Positions 1 through 8,670 of a stretch of 64,000 nucleotides of DNA are shown here, in pieces. Every line of letters starts with the position of its first letter. The first letter of the stretch is position 1. Source of the DNA: an uncultured cyanobacterium (lineage in GTDB: Bacteria > Cyanobacteriota > Cyanobacteriia > Cyanobacteriales > Nostocaceae); NCBI GenBank assembly GCA_903848645.1, contig CAINGU010000015.1, positions 29,269-93,268 on the forward strand, given 5' to 3'. The notes beneath the pieces are model-generated. The model was not told the DNA's origin. It saw nothing but the letters and a program-made list of their open reading frames with translations, and ran no database searches. The position numbers and the translations under genes were made by a program.

Positions 1-819
1 TTGTATCACCTAGAAACTATCACCACAGCGGTAATTCAAGCCAGTTTACTAGGAACAGGGTTTGATGACATTGAACCTTGGAATGAGATTATGGAAGAGT
101 TATCAGTGCGATCGCGTCAGCACTATCGTAACCTAATTTATGAACAACCTGATTTTATTGACTTCTTCCACCAAGTCACCCCCATTGAAGAAATCAGCCA
201 ATTGCAAATTAGTTCTCGTCCAGCCCGTCGTCCATCTGGTAAAAAAGATTTAAGCAGTCTGCGAGCAATTCCTTGGGTATTTAGTTGGACACAAACCCGC
301 TTTTTATTACCTTCTTGGTATGGAATTGGTACAGCCTTACAAGAATTTCTAGACGCAGAACCAGAACAACATTTGAAATTACTCCGCTATTTTTACCTCA
401 AATGGCCATTCTTTAAAATGGTGATTTCTAAAGCCGAAATGACTTTAGCAAAAGTAGACATGGAAATGGCACGTCACTATGTTGATGAATTGTCTAACCC
501 TCAAGACAAACCGCGATTTGAGAAAGTTTTTGAACAAATTTCCAGCGAATTCTTTCTTACTAGAGATTTAGTCTTAAAAATCACCGGACACCAAAAACTA
601 TTAGATGGTGATCCAGTATTGCAACGTTCTGTACAATTAAGAAATGGGACAATTGTGCCTTTAGGATTTATCCAAGTTTCCCTCCTAAAACGTCTACGTC
701 AGTCTAAAAATGCGCCCACAACCGGCGTAATTCACTCTCGTTACAGCAAAGGAGAATTACTCCGAGGAGCATTATTAACCATCAACGGAATTGCCGCCGG
801 CATGAGAAATACAGGTTGA
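1..819 (+). CDS. ppc: Phosphoenolpyruvate carboxylase, C-terminal 272 residues (5' end outside window)
   Basis: PEP carboxylase makes oxaloacetate from PEP and bicarbonate, the main anaplerotic reaction in cyanobacteria. The frame is open from base 1, so the true start lies upstream; the full family protein is about 1000 residues. The visible part has the conserved [18 protein letters not shown] stretch (about residues 75-92), then [17 protein letters not shown], and it ends in RNTG, equivalent to the QNTG C-terminus needed for activity in this family. The stop at 817-819 is followed by palindromic repeats. Family assignment is secure. Confidence 0.96.
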   Translation: MYHLETITTAVIQASLLGTGFDDIEPWNEIMEELSVRSRQHYRNLIYEQPDFIDFFHQVTPIEEISQLQISSRPARRPSGKKDLSSLRAIPWVFSWTQTRFLLPSWYGIGTALQEFLDAEPEQHLKLLRYFYLKWPFFKMVISKAEMTLAKVDMEMARHYVDELSNPQDKPRFEKVFEQISSEFFLTRDLVLKITGHQKLLDGDPVLQRSVQLRNGTIVPLGFIQVSLLKRLRQSKNAPTTGVIHSRYSKGELLRGALLTINGIAAGMRNTG

Positions 820-885
820 TAATTGGTAATGGGTAATGGGTGATAAGTAGCTTGGCACAATTAAATATAAAACCTCTCTCCAAAC

Positions 886-969
886 CTCTCCCCTACCAGG
901 GGAGAGGCTTTGACTCACCCTTCCAGCTAACAAAAGTCTTTCCGTTTCCCTCTCCTAAGAGGAGAGGGT
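886..969. repeat. CTCTCCCC-type palindromic intergenic repeat
   Basis: Two hairpins lie just downstream of ppc. CTCTCCCCT-ACC-AGGGGAGAG at 886-906 is perfect. A second C-rich/G-rich palindrome around 949-969 (CCCTCTCCTAAGAGGAGAGGG) is also near-perfect. The surrounding C/T-rich and G/A-rich tracts are typical of dispersed repeats in filamentous cyanobacteria. They may end ppc transcription, but no U-run follows. Confidence 0.6.
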
Positions 970-1102
970 TAGGGAGAGGTAGGGAAGAGGGTCGGGGGGT
1001 TAGGTTTATATTATATTTTTTAACGCCCACTTACTTAGTAAAAATCAGATAAGATATTTAATAAATATCTCTCTGTTCCCTGTTCCCTGTTCCTTAATTA
1101 AC

Positions 1103-1360
1103 ATGATCAAAAAACGCATTCTTATTTGTACCTTTTTGGCACTTTCTGCGGGTTTATTTGGTGGTTTAATAGGTGGACAGATCAGCGTTATCCTCCATAG
1201 CCAAAAGTGTCAAAACCAGACTTGGGGATTTAAAGAAATGTGTAATGCTTTGGTATCTCCGGGAGCAAGTTGGCAAGGAGTATCTGCGGGACTGTGGACA
1301 GGGACGATTTTAGGAGCATTTGTGGGTGGTTTAATTACTCGTAAATCTAGTGGTTGGTAA
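1103..1360 (+). CDS. Small hypothetical membrane protein (85 aa)
   Basis: I do not recognise the family. Two hydrophobic, glycine-rich segments are visible: about residues 7-27, with GGLIGGQ, and about 58-79, with GAFVGGLI. A short loop between them has two cysteines (QKCQNQTWGFKEMC). This suggests two membrane-spanning helices packed through glycine motifs, with the loop cysteines possibly able to form a disulphide. It stands alone between ppc and the next small gene, on the same strand. The ATG at 1103 is the first good start; no strong ribosome binding site is seen. Confidence 0.6.
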   Translation: MIKKRILICTFLALSAGLFGGLIGGQISVILHSQKCQNQTWGFKEMCNALVSPGASWQGVSAGLWTGTILGAFVGGLITRKSSGW

Positions 1361-1418
1361 TTGTTAATTACGTCTCTTCCCTGGTAAAATATTTCAACAT
1401 CTTTGAAAATACGTTATC

Positions 1419-1706
1419 ATGTCTACTGAAACTACCACAGGTGCTGATGCTATTGATCTAGCGATCGCTAAAGGAATTGATTTTGATGGTTCTCCTATTC
1501 CCACAGCTAAGTTAGACTTGTATGCACAAGTTATGGGTTTAGAAGGAAATAGACAGCGCAGTGGTGTATCCAATACCATGCGTTCCCGCATTGTTCGGAT
1601 TGGTGCTAAACATATTCCCCAAGCTGAACTTGATCAAAAGCTGATTGATGCTGGTTTTGCACCTTTAAAAGAAAAGGAAATTGCCTTCTTTTACAGTGGT
1701 AAATGA
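1419..1706 (+). CDS. Hypothetical soluble protein (95 aa)
   Basis: Unrecognised small protein. It begins with a Thr-rich stretch, then a predicted mixed helical region with ISxxM-like basic segment RSGVSNTMRSRIVRIGAKHIPQ around residues 48-69, and ends in KEIAFFYSGK. There are no transmembrane segments or cysteines. The basic central part could bind nucleic acid or a phosphate-bearing ligand, but nothing proves this. An antisense reading frame on the opposite strand is a shadow. Coding use, including a HIP1 octamer inside the gene near 1461, looks native. Confidence 0.6.
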   Translation: MSTETTTGADAIDLAIAKGIDFDGSPIPTAKLDLYAQVMGLEGNRQRSGVSNTMRSRIVRIGAKHIPQAELDQKLIDAGFAPLKEKEIAFFYSGK

Positions 1707-2496
1707 GATAGAATTTTGTTTTTAGACAATTGTGAGCATAGAGTTGCCTTAATGGTAAAGTTATGCTTCCAATTTTAATGTTAAAAACACATACAAACTA
1801 TTTGTTATTATTTTTACTTATTCTAGTTGCAGAAATGTTGAATTTAAATTAGCAAGGAAGAGGAAGTTTTAATTACAGCAGGAGTCAGGAGTCAGGATGA
1901 AGAATTAGAGGGAGGTAAGAATAATATTAAATCTGGAAAAGTGACAGGTAAATGAACGGTTTCAACGCTTATTCCTTGCACCTAATTCACCTTTTTAACA
2001 TTGAAACTCTTGATTTATTCAGGTTTTCGGTTTATACCATCCGCTTACATTGCAGATAATTATACCACATAATCGAGTTGATTAGTTATCAATATTGAAA
2101 CAATAGATACAGTTATATTTCTTACGAAACATATTGGTAACTATCATCATCAAAATTTGATTATTTACTATTCTTAGATCCATCTGTGTTATTGTAATCA
2201 AAATGCCGGGTATAGGCTGGAGAGATGATCTTGAAAAATTGGCAACTTGTAATTTGGCAAACTACAGTTTTGGGAATTATATTAGAAAAATATTGTTCCC
2301 AGTGCCAAGGTACAGTAACAGCGAAAAATGTCAGATGTGCTAATTTTCAGTGAAGACTCCGAATGCAGCATTTATTTCGTGCTAAAAATTCGGAAATATG
2401 CCATATCAATCTTGATTTTGTTGAAAAATGCTAGTAATGTGAGCAAATCTCACTCCCGAACCCTGAACCAGACGTAAAACTAGACAAATCAATATT
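1707..2496. other. 790-bp intergenic region without a recognised gene
   Basis: No convincing coding frame, tRNA or known riboswitch was seen on either strand. It holds a short GGAGTCAGGAGTCAGGA repeat near 1883 and long AT-rich stretches. A more G-containing block at about 2200-2460 contains the pair GGCAACTTG/GGCAAACT. That block could hide a small RNA or a long leader for the DUF1824 gene, but this is not demonstrated. Confidence 0.4.
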
Positions 2497-2913
2497 ATGT
2501 CTACTCCCAATCATCAGCAACTCTCACTCCCAGAAGCCAAGAAAATACTCAACAAATTCAACTGTCTGGATATTGCCCCCATTCTCAAACCATCGGAAAA
2601 AGTTCCTACCAGTGAGGCATTGATTTTTCTCACCAGTCTGTCAGATTATCAAATCTTAGGTATTTGTGCTGATACAGCCGAGGAAGGAATTTTAGCCATG
2701 AAAACCTATTCTCGCGCTTTGGGTTATCAAGCACCAACTGATTTACCACAGCCAGAAGGACCAGTTTACATCAAGCTAAATGGCAAAAATGGCTTGTGTT
2801 ATCTCGATTCCTATGCTGGACATCATCGGGGAGTGTTAGTATCTTGCCAGTCTTATCAAGAGGGAGGAGTTAACGAGATGTATGGACATTTACCCCTCGA
2901 TTTATTTGTCTAG
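2497..2913 (+). CDS. DUF1824 family protein
   Basis: 138-residue cyanobacterial protein of the DUF1824 family, of unknown biochemical function. The sequence runs from an N-terminal helix (LPEAKKILNKFN) through SEALIFLTSLSDYQILGICAD to a C-terminal part with YIKLNGKNGLCYLDSY and GHHRGVLVSCQS. It has no membrane segment or signal peptide, so it is probably cytosolic. The length matches the family. It is followed at 25 bp by a GTGGGC palindrome and then by an ABC-F gene on the same strand. Confidence 0.8.
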   Translation: MSTPNHQQLSLPEAKKILNKFNCLDIAPILKPSEKVPTSEALIFLTSLSDYQILGICADTAEEGILAMKTYSRALGYQAPTDLPQPEGPVYIKLNGKNGLCYLDSYAGHHRGVLVSCQSYQEGGVNEMYGHLPLDLFV

Positions 2914-2933
2914 AATTTCAATTACAATCATCT

Positions 2934-2957
2934 GTAGGGTGGGCATTGCCCACCTAC
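2934..2957. repeat. GTGGGC-type intergenic palindrome (copy 1)
   Basis: GGTGGGCATTGCCCACC forms an 8-bp stem with a one-base centre, between the DUF1824 and ABC-F genes. The same core occurs at 43104, 56468 and 60419. Probably a dispersed repeat rather than a dedicated terminator. Confidence 0.6.
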
Positions 2958-2983
2958 TTCTTAATCACTAATTACCAGATAAT

Positions 2984-4885
2984 ATGAGCATTGTTACATT
3001 ACAGTCAGTTAAAAAAGATTTTGGAATTAAAGAACTTTTAAAAGATGCTAATTTCAGCCTTGATACTAATGACAAAGTTGGTTTAATTGGGACTAATGGT
3101 TCTGGTAAATCAACCTTATTAAAAATGATTGCCAAACTAGAATCAATTGATAGTGGGCAAATTTTGGTTAATTCTGGGGCAAAAATTGTCTACTTACCCC
3201 AACAGCCAGATATAGATGAAAATCACACGGTTTTAGAACAGGTATTCGCTGATAGTGGTGAACAAATGAACCTCGTCAGAGAGTATGAGGAATTATCTGA
3301 TAAATTAGCCCATTATCCCGATGATAGTCAGTTAATGTCCCGTCTTTCTAGTGTGATGCAGCGCATGGATGCGACTGGTGCATGGGAAGTAGAAACCAAC
3401 GCCAAAATCATTTTAACAAAATTAGGAATTGCTGATTTTGATGTAAAAGTTGGGACTTTATCAGGGGGATATCGCAAGCGCATTGCTTTAGCAGCAGCCT
3501 TGATATCAGCACCGGATTTATTATTAATGGATGAACCTACAAACCATCTTGATGCTTTGTCTGTAGAATGGTTACAAAGTTATTTAAATCGCTATCGCGG
3601 CGCACTTTTATTAATTACTCATGATCGTTATTTTTTAGATAGAGTTACTAATAGAATTATTGAAATTGATCGAGGTGATATTTACAATTACACAGGTAAT
3701 TATTCCTATTATCTAGAAAAGAAAGCTTTAGCTGAAGAATCTGCTGTTAGCACTCAACGCAAACATCAAGGTATTTTACGCCGGGAATTGGAATGGTTAA
3801 AAAAAGGACCAAAAGCTAGAAGTACCAAGCAAAAAGCCAGAATTGAACGCGCTCATGCGTTGCGAGATACTGAGTTTAAACAACTTAATGGTAAAGTTGA
3901 TATTTCTACCGTTGGCCGTCGCATTGGCAAGAAGGTGATTGAACTCCAGAATGTTAGTAAAGGCTACAATGGGAGAACTTTAATTAAAGATTTGACTTAT
4001 GAATTTAGTCCAGAAGATCGGATTGGCATTATTGGCGGCAATGGTGCGGGAAAATCTACTTTAATGGATATTATGACTGCCAGAATTAAACCAGATTCCG
4101 GTAATGTAGAAATTGGCAGTACAATTCATATTGGTTATTTTAACCAACATTCAGAAGAATTGTTGACGGCTGTAAATGAAGATCAGCGCGTGATTGATTA
4201 TATCAAAGAAGAAGGGGAATTTATTCAAATATCCGACGGCACAAAAATCACTGCTTCCCAAATGTTAGAGAGATTTTTGTTTCCGGGAAATCAACAATAT
4301 GCACCCATTAATAAACTTTCTGGAGGAGAAAAACGCCGTTTATATTTATTGCGGATTCTCATTAGTGCGCCCAATGTCTTGATTTTAGATGAACCGACTA
4401 ATGATTTAGATGTGCAGACATTAGCAGTATTAGAAGACTATCTAGAAGATTTTAATGGTTGTGTAATAGTAGTTTCTCATGATCGTTACTTTTTAGATCG
4501 GACAGTAGATAGAATTTTTGCTTTAGAAGAAGGTGGGGGTTTACGTCAATATCCTGGCAATTATTCAATTTATTTAGATTATAAAAAAGCTGAAGAAGCA
4601 GAAAAACAAGAAACGTCAAAAACTGTAATTGCCGAAAAGGTTGTATCTCCAGTCACAGAAACTAAAAAAGCCCGGAGGTTATCCAATTGGGAAAGACGGG
4701 AATTTGAGGAATTAGAAGGAAAAATTGCCAAGTTAGAAGCAGATAAAACAGCAGTAGAAAGGAAATTAGTAACTGTGGCTGGGAATTATAGCCAAGTGCA
4801 AAAGCTATATGAAGAGGTAGAAACGCTCAAGAAAAATATTGATGTAGCCACAGAACGCTGGTTAGAATTAGCGGAAATGGAGTAG
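2984..4885 (+). CDS. ABC-F family ATPase (Uup/EttA-like)
   Basis: 633-residue soluble protein with two ABC ATPase domains and no membrane segments, as in ABC-F proteins that act on the ribosome. The first domain has Walker A GTNGSGKST (36-44), signature LSGGYRKR and Walker B LLLMDEPTNHLD. The second has GGNGAGKST, LSGGEKRR and LILDEPTNDLD. Between them is a basic helical linker (WLKKGPKARSTKQKARIERA) typical of the P-site tRNA interaction motif. The C-terminal part from about residue 565 is a coiled coil (ARRLSNWERREFEELEGKIA), a feature of the Uup subgroup, which can bind DNA. An antibiotic-resistance role cannot be told from sequence. Confidence 0.9.
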   Translation: MSIVTLQSVKKDFGIKELLKDANFSLDTNDKVGLIGTNGSGKSTLLKMIAKLESIDSGQILVNSGAKIVYLPQQPDIDENHTVLEQVFADSGEQMNLVREYEELSDKLAHYPDDSQLMSRLSSVMQRMDATGAWEVETNAKIILTKLGIADFDVKVGTLSGGYRKRIALAAALISAPDLLLMDEPTNHLDALSVEWLQSYLNRYRGALLLITHDRYFLDRVTNRIIEIDRGDIYNYTGNYSYYLEKKALAEESAVSTQRKHQGILRRELEWLKKGPKARSTKQKARIERAHALRDTEFKQLNGKVDISTVGRRIGKKVIELQNVSKGYNGRTLIKDLTYEFSPEDRIGIIGGNGAGKSTLMDIMTARIKPDSGNVEIGSTIHIGYFNQHSEELLTAVNEDQRVIDYIKEEGEFIQISDGTKITASQMLERFLFPGNQQYAPINKLSGGEKRRLYLLRILISAPNVLILDEPTNDLDVQTLAVLEDYLEDFNGCVIVVSHDRYFLDRTVDRIFALEEGGGLRQYPGNYSIYLDYKKAEEAEKQETSKTVIAEKVVSPVTETKKARRLSNWERREFEELEGKIAKLEADKTAVERKLVTVAGNYSQVQKLYEEVETLKKNIDVATERWLELAEME

Positions 4886-4888
4886 GTG

Positions 4889-5162
4889 GGGGTTTAGTTA
4901 AACGGGCGGTTAGAAACCGCGTCTACACAGGCAAAACCCACCTGCATGGGTTTCAAATCCTTGATTTTTCGTTAGTCCGCGCAGGCGGACTTTGTTTGTA
5001 TAGCAGCGAATTCCATTCGCCAAGTAGGGGTTTAGTTAAACGGGCGGTTAGAAACCGCGTCTACACAGGCAAAACCCACCTGCGTGGGTTTCAAATCCTT
5101 GATTTTTCGTTAGTCCGCGCAGGCGGACTTTGTTTGTATAGCAGCGAATTCCATTCGCCAAG
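4889..5162 (+). repeat. 138-bp unit duplicated in tandem, each with four hairpins
   Basis: Two adjacent copies, 4889-5024 and 5027-5162, have a period of 138 bp and apparently one difference (CTGCATGGG against CTGCGTGGG). Each copy contains four short palindromes in series: GCGGTT-AGA-AACCGC, AAACCCA-CCTGCG-TGGGTTT, GTCCGC-GCAG-GCGGAC and GCGAAT-TCC-ATTCGC. A reading frame through the repeat is not a credible gene. Such modules are scattered in Nostocales genomes. The near identity of the copies points to a recent duplication. Confidence 0.85.
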
Positions 5163-5189
5163 CCTTAAGTTGACACTGCCAAAACTATT

Positions 5190-5879
5190 TTAACGGGGTA
5201 TTCGACACCACTGTGTAGAGTACCAAATCCAAATAAAAGCAACTGCACAAACTAAAGCACCCAAATTCCATTTAACAGAATTTCTAATAAGTTTCTGACG
5301 AGTATTTTTTTGCGTTGCTTGAATTTGATTATTCACATTTTTTTCTAATAACTCAATTTGAGATAAGATTTTACTTCTTACCTCTTGAGGATTTTTAAAT
5401 TCTGGAATATTAGTATTGGGGTTTAAAGATTTAAAAATCTGATTGATATCTTGGTTAGTTTTTGCTTTACTCAACAAGTCCTTAACTTGTTGGATTTGAG
5501 AAAGTTGTTGAGATGATTGATTATTAATTTGCACATAATTTTGATTATTAATCCGCGAAGTATTAGTGATTCCCAAAGGTAGCAACAAGATTAATAAAAC
5601 CCCAATCAACAAAGAACTCCATGATAAAAACTGCAATAAATAAATTTCTCTTTTATGGCGAGAATTTCTTTCCCCAATAAATATAAATACCAATCCAATT
5701 AAAGGTAAAGGTGCGTGTTCTACTAACGCTCCTATAGTCTGTAATTCCCATACAGGATTCATAAATTGAAAGGGAATCAGAATATCAATAAAGTCAATGA
5801 GGGAGATAATTAATAATATGTAACCGACAAAGCGCAATTTTAAACTAGAGCGCCAGTAATTTTTTTCTGATTCTGCCAT
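5190..5879 (-). CDS. HpsJ-like membrane protein
   Basis: 229 residues with four predicted membrane segments (about 16-36, 52-69, 82-104 and 203-221) and a soluble Gln/Asn-rich, helical loop of about 100 residues between segments 3 and 4. The N-terminal part (LRFVGYILLIISLIDFIDIL, then FMNPVWELQTIGALVEHAP) resembles the HpsJ family named from the hormogonium polysaccharide locus of Nostoc punctiforme. No other hps genes are nearby, so a role in polysaccharide secretion is only suggested by family. It runs toward the 138-bp tandem repeat. Confidence 0.65.
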   Translation of the reverse strand: MAESEKNYWRSSLKLRFVGYILLIISLIDFIDILIPFQFMNPVWELQTIGALVEHAPLPLIGLVFIFIGERNSRHKREIYLLQFLSWSSLLIGVLLILLLPLGITNTSRINNQNYVQINNQSSQQLSQIQQVKDLLSKAKTNQDINQIFKSLNPNTNIPEFKNPQEVRSKILSQIELLEKNVNNQIQATQKNTRQKLIRNSVKWNLGALVCAVAFIWIWYSTQWCRIPR

Positions 5880-6011
5880 AAAAACAAGTTATATTCAGTT
5901 AAATTTAATATTCTAGAAAGGGCGATTTGCACCAGCTATATCACAGAACCAAGTCTTTGCCAAAATCCAAAATAAGAATGTGCAGTCAGCGCCCTCCCAA
6001 TTATTACAGTT

Positions 6012-6869
6012 TTAATTTTTTAATTGTTTTGACTTTTGCTTTCTCAGCCAATAATTTAACCCACCAAAAGCACCTAATACAGCAATACTAACAGTTTCTG
6101 AAGTTTCAAAAGGTACAGGAGTAGTTAGAGATACGTTAGCGAGGTCAATATTGGCTTGTGCAGAGGTGGTATCATCTCCCAGAAAAATGAAGTTAGGAAT
6201 TTTATAAACACCAGTATACGAACCACTAGCAGATGTGTAATCCCGTAGTGCGCCGTTGAGAAGAGTTGTAGTACCACTACTCAGAGTGTATGTATTACCA
6301 GAAATATTGAGATCATAAGTAGTTAAGTTTCCTAGTAAAGTGGCAATGTTTGATACGGTACTGCTGGTTACTTGCTCACCAATTGATTGAAATTTATAAT
6401 CCGCTTGAGAAAAAATATCACTAGTTCTAAAACCTATTTCTATCCCTTTTTTGTCACTGCTAAGAGCAATAACGCTAAAACCTGAACGATTAGCTCCATT
6501 TGTCCCGTCGTTGGCTTGTGAGTTAATTTTTACAGTAAAAGTGAGTTGGTAGCCTGCATTGCGATCTAATGTGGGAAATGATGAGTTAACCAGAATAGGA
6601 AGATTATAGTTGCTGTAGCCAGCATATATACTGTCAGCACTACTCGAATCTAAGGTTGTGGACTTATTACTACTGTTGACAGCCTGTGTACTTAGAGTAT
6701 AAGGGGAGACATTATTTGCAGATGCAAAAGTTAACCAAGGTGAGGATGTATAGTTATTGGGTGTGACACCTGAATTCCCATCATAAAGAGTAATTGTTCC
6801 AGCCATACCCTTGTTGGCTGTCAACAGCAAAGTTATACCAATGGTAATAGCAGCTATTGTTTTTTTCAT
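6012..6869 (-). CDS. Exported PFE-CTERM / choice-of-anchor Y type protein
   Basis: 285-residue secreted protein. The signal peptide is residues 1-23 (ending KGMAG). The body is Ser/Thr/Asn-rich beta structure beginning TITLYDGNSGVTPNNY, consistent with the choice-of-anchor Y group. The C-terminus has the sorting-type tail: a PVPFETSE motif, a hydrophobic stretch (VSIAVLGAFGGLNYWL) and a basic end RKQKSKQ. This is the cyanobacterial PFE-CTERM variant of PEP-CTERM, normally processed by an exosortase at the cell envelope. No exosortase is in the window. Cargo function is unknown. Confidence 0.75.
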   Translation of the reverse strand: MKKTIAAITIGITLLLTANKGMAGTITLYDGNSGVTPNNYTSSPWLTFASANNVSPYTLSTQAVNSSNKSTTLDSSSADSIYAGYSNYNLPILVNSSFPTLDRNAGYQLTFTVKINSQANDGTNGANRSGFSVIALSSDKKGIEIGFRTSDIFSQADYKFQSIGEQVTSSTVSNIATLLGNLTTYDLNISGNTYTLSSGTTTLLNGALRDYTSASGSYTGVYKIPNFIFLGDDTTSAQANIDLANVSLTTPVPFETSETVSIAVLGAFGGLNYWLRKQKSKQLKN

Positions 6870-7114
6870 GATAATTGATGAGTATGTGGTGTAATTTTAG
6901 GGGGTTATATGAATGTTTTTATTACACTTACTTCATTGGTGACTATAGATTTTGGCAAAGAGTCTACAAGAAATTAAGTATAATTTTTATTTAAATACAT
7001 TATACACTATCTGTATATTTATGCAACCTAGTTTTTTGTATATATAAACTCTGAGGCTACAGCGGATTTTATCTGCGTGAGGTACACCCATAGTGAGCTT
7101 TTCATCCTTCTTTT

Positions 7115-7693
7115 TTAATTTTCAATTTTTAATTCCCCTATAACATCTTCATAAATATCTGCCATTGTCAAAGTTAAATCTACTGAATCTAAATATAATT
7201 TATCATCTTTTCCTAATACTTCCGTTGACCAATTTCCTTGATCATCTTGACGATAAACTTCTACTTTCATTTGGTTTTGGTAAACTAGAACATATTCTTT
7301 TAAACTGTCTATGGTTTGATAATTGATGCGTTTTTCTCTTTTGTCTGTTGTTGCAGTTGAATTTGATAGAACTTCTATAATTAAATTAGGACGAGTTTTA
7401 AAGTACCTTTCTTTATCTTCAGGATCACAGGTAACAATAATATCAGGATAGTAGAATATATTAGCAGTTCTGATTTTGACTTTTACTTTCATATCTGAAA
7501 CAAAAGCACGACAGGAACTTCCGCGCAAATGGGGACGTAATATGGCGATAATATTACATACTATCAGGTTATGTTCTTCGCTTGCACCCGCCATTGCAAA
7601 AACTTGTCCGGCTACATATTCATGGCGAATATCGCTAGATTTCTCGGCTTCTAGGTATTCTTCAACGGTGAGAATATTTAATGGAGATTGCAT
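7115..7693 (-). CDS. Uma2 family (DUF820) putative endonuclease
   Basis: 192-residue PD-(D/E)XK-fold protein of the large cyanobacterial Uma2 family, whose members occur in many paralogues and whose targets are unknown. Visible motifs are YPDIIVTCDPED, LIIEVLSNSTA and a following helix with DKREKRINYQTIDSLKEYVL, which carry the usual acidic and basic residues of the active-site core. The start at 7693 faces an AT palindrome shared with the divergent M41-like gene. A second Uma2 copy lies at 14173. Confidence 0.85.
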   Translation of the reverse strand: MQSPLNILTVEEYLEAEKSSDIRHEYVAGQVFAMAGASEEHNLIVCNIIAILRPHLRGSSCRAFVSDMKVKVKIRTANIFYYPDIIVTCDPEDKERYFKTRPNLIIEVLSNSTATTDKREKRINYQTIDSLKEYVLVYQNQMKVEVYRQDDQGNWSTEVLGKDDKLYLDSVDLTLTMADIYEDVIGELKIEN

Positions 7694-7734
7694 AATTTTT
7701 ATTTGTTATTTGAGAAATTGGGGATAATTTTATT

Positions 7735-7759
7735 TTATTATATAAATATTATATAATAA
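7735..7759. promoter_or_regulatory. 25-bp AT-only palindrome between divergent genes
   Basis: TTATTATATA-AATAT-TATATAATAA is a perfect 10-bp inverted repeat. It sits between the Uma2 gene (start 7693, minus) and the peptidase gene (start 7769, plus), ending 9 bp before the plus-strand ATG. It could be an operator or simply overlapping promoter elements. Confidence 0.4.
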
Positions 7760-7768
7760 AAACTTCCC

Positions 7769-8437
7769 ATGAGCCAAACTGCGATAAATCTCGTTGCTAT
7801 ATCTGTTTTCCTCATGACTTTTTCCAGCTTGTTAGGTCCATTAATACATCTTTCTCCCACGATACCTGCTTTGGCTACGGTGACATTTTTGGGAATTGCA
7901 ACTTTAGATAATTTCAGCTTTCAAGGAAAGGGTGGAACGATAGTATTAGACTTCGTGGCGCGATTTTCTCCAGAATATAAAGAACGCATTTTACATCATG
8001 AAGCTGGTCATTTTCTCGTTGCTTATCTATTAGGAATTCCGGTAACTAGCTACACTCTCAGCGCGTGGGAAGCTTGGAAACAAGGACAACCGGGACAAGG
8101 GGGAATAACTTTAGAAGATAGGGAGTTAACAGCGCAAATAGAAACAGGTCAAATTACTGCCCAAATGTTAGACCGTTATTGTACTATTTGGATGGCGGGA
8201 ATTGCGGCGGAAACTTTAGTTTTTAACTCGGCTGAAGGTGGTAATGATGATAAAAGTAAGTTAACTGAAATTTTGCGAGTTATTGGTTTTTCGGAAGCGG
8301 TTTATCAGCAAAAACAACGGTTTCATCTTCTCCAATCTAAAACTCTGATTCAGGAGAATTGGGATAGTTATCAAGCTTTGGTAGCAGCAATGAGAGGAGG
8401 GTGTTCGGTTGAGGAATGTCAAAAAATAATTGGTTAA
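7769..8437 (+). CDS. M41-like zinc metallopeptidase lacking the AAA domain
   Basis: 222 residues. Two hydrophobic segments occupy about residues 7-46, then a soluble domain follows with HHEAGHFLVAYLLG, where HEAGH (77-81) is the zinc-binding motif of the FtsH/M41 peptidase family. The later segment ETLVFNSAEGGNDDKSKL supplies the acidic residues expected for the third ligand region. No AAA ATPase domain is present, unlike FtsH (about 630 residues), so it must work without its own unfoldase or with a partner. Standalone M41 peptidases are known in cyanobacteria and plastids. Substrate unknown. Confidence 0.75.
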   Translation: MSQTAINLVAISVFLMTFSSLLGPLIHLSPTIPALATVTFLGIATLDNFSFQGKGGTIVLDFVARFSPEYKERILHHEAGHFLVAYLLGIPVTSYTLSAWEAWKQGQPGQGGITLEDRELTAQIETGQITAQMLDRYCTIWMAGIAAETLVFNSAEGGNDDKSKLTEILRVIGFSEAVYQQKQRFHLLQSKTLIQENWDSYQALVAAMRGGCSVEECQKIIG

Positions 8438-8459
8438 TTAGATATTACCCAATTATTAT

Positions 8460-8666
8460 TTATTGTCCACGCCCTGGTTTACAATCTGCAAAACCTAATG
8501 CTTCTGTATCTAGGAAACTTGCTATGGCCATTTCAATCACTGCCTCAATAGGATACTCGATTTCAGCAGCACGACAAATTAAAGCCGTTCTAATTTTTTC
8601 AGGTAAGCGTTCTAAGATAATGGTAGCATCAGAGGCGGAAAGTTTATCCAACAGTTCTACTTGCAT
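8460..8666 (-). CDS. Hypothetical protein (68 aa), paired with the GIY-YIG gene
   Basis: Small acidic, mostly helical protein (LLDKLSASDATIILERLPEKI, then EAVIEMAIASFLDTEALGFA). No family recognised. Its start at 8666 is only 4 bp downstream of the stop of the GIY-YIG gene on the same strand, so the two are probably co-transcribed and perhaps translationally coupled. It converges on the peptidase gene ending at 8437. Confidence 0.6.
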   Translation of the reverse strand: MQVELLDKLSASDATIILERLPEKIRTALICRAAEIEYPIEAVIEMAIASFLDTEALGFADCKPGRGQ

Positions 8667-8670
8667 AATT

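Noticed and set aside
840..1052. A 70-codon reading frame after ppc
   Set aside because: It lies inside CTCTCCCC palindromic repeats, has low-complexity composition and matches no protein family.
4996..5193. A 65-codon reading frame after the ABC-F gene
   Set aside because: It reads through the 138-bp tandem repeat; the translation repeats itself and is a by-product of hairpins.
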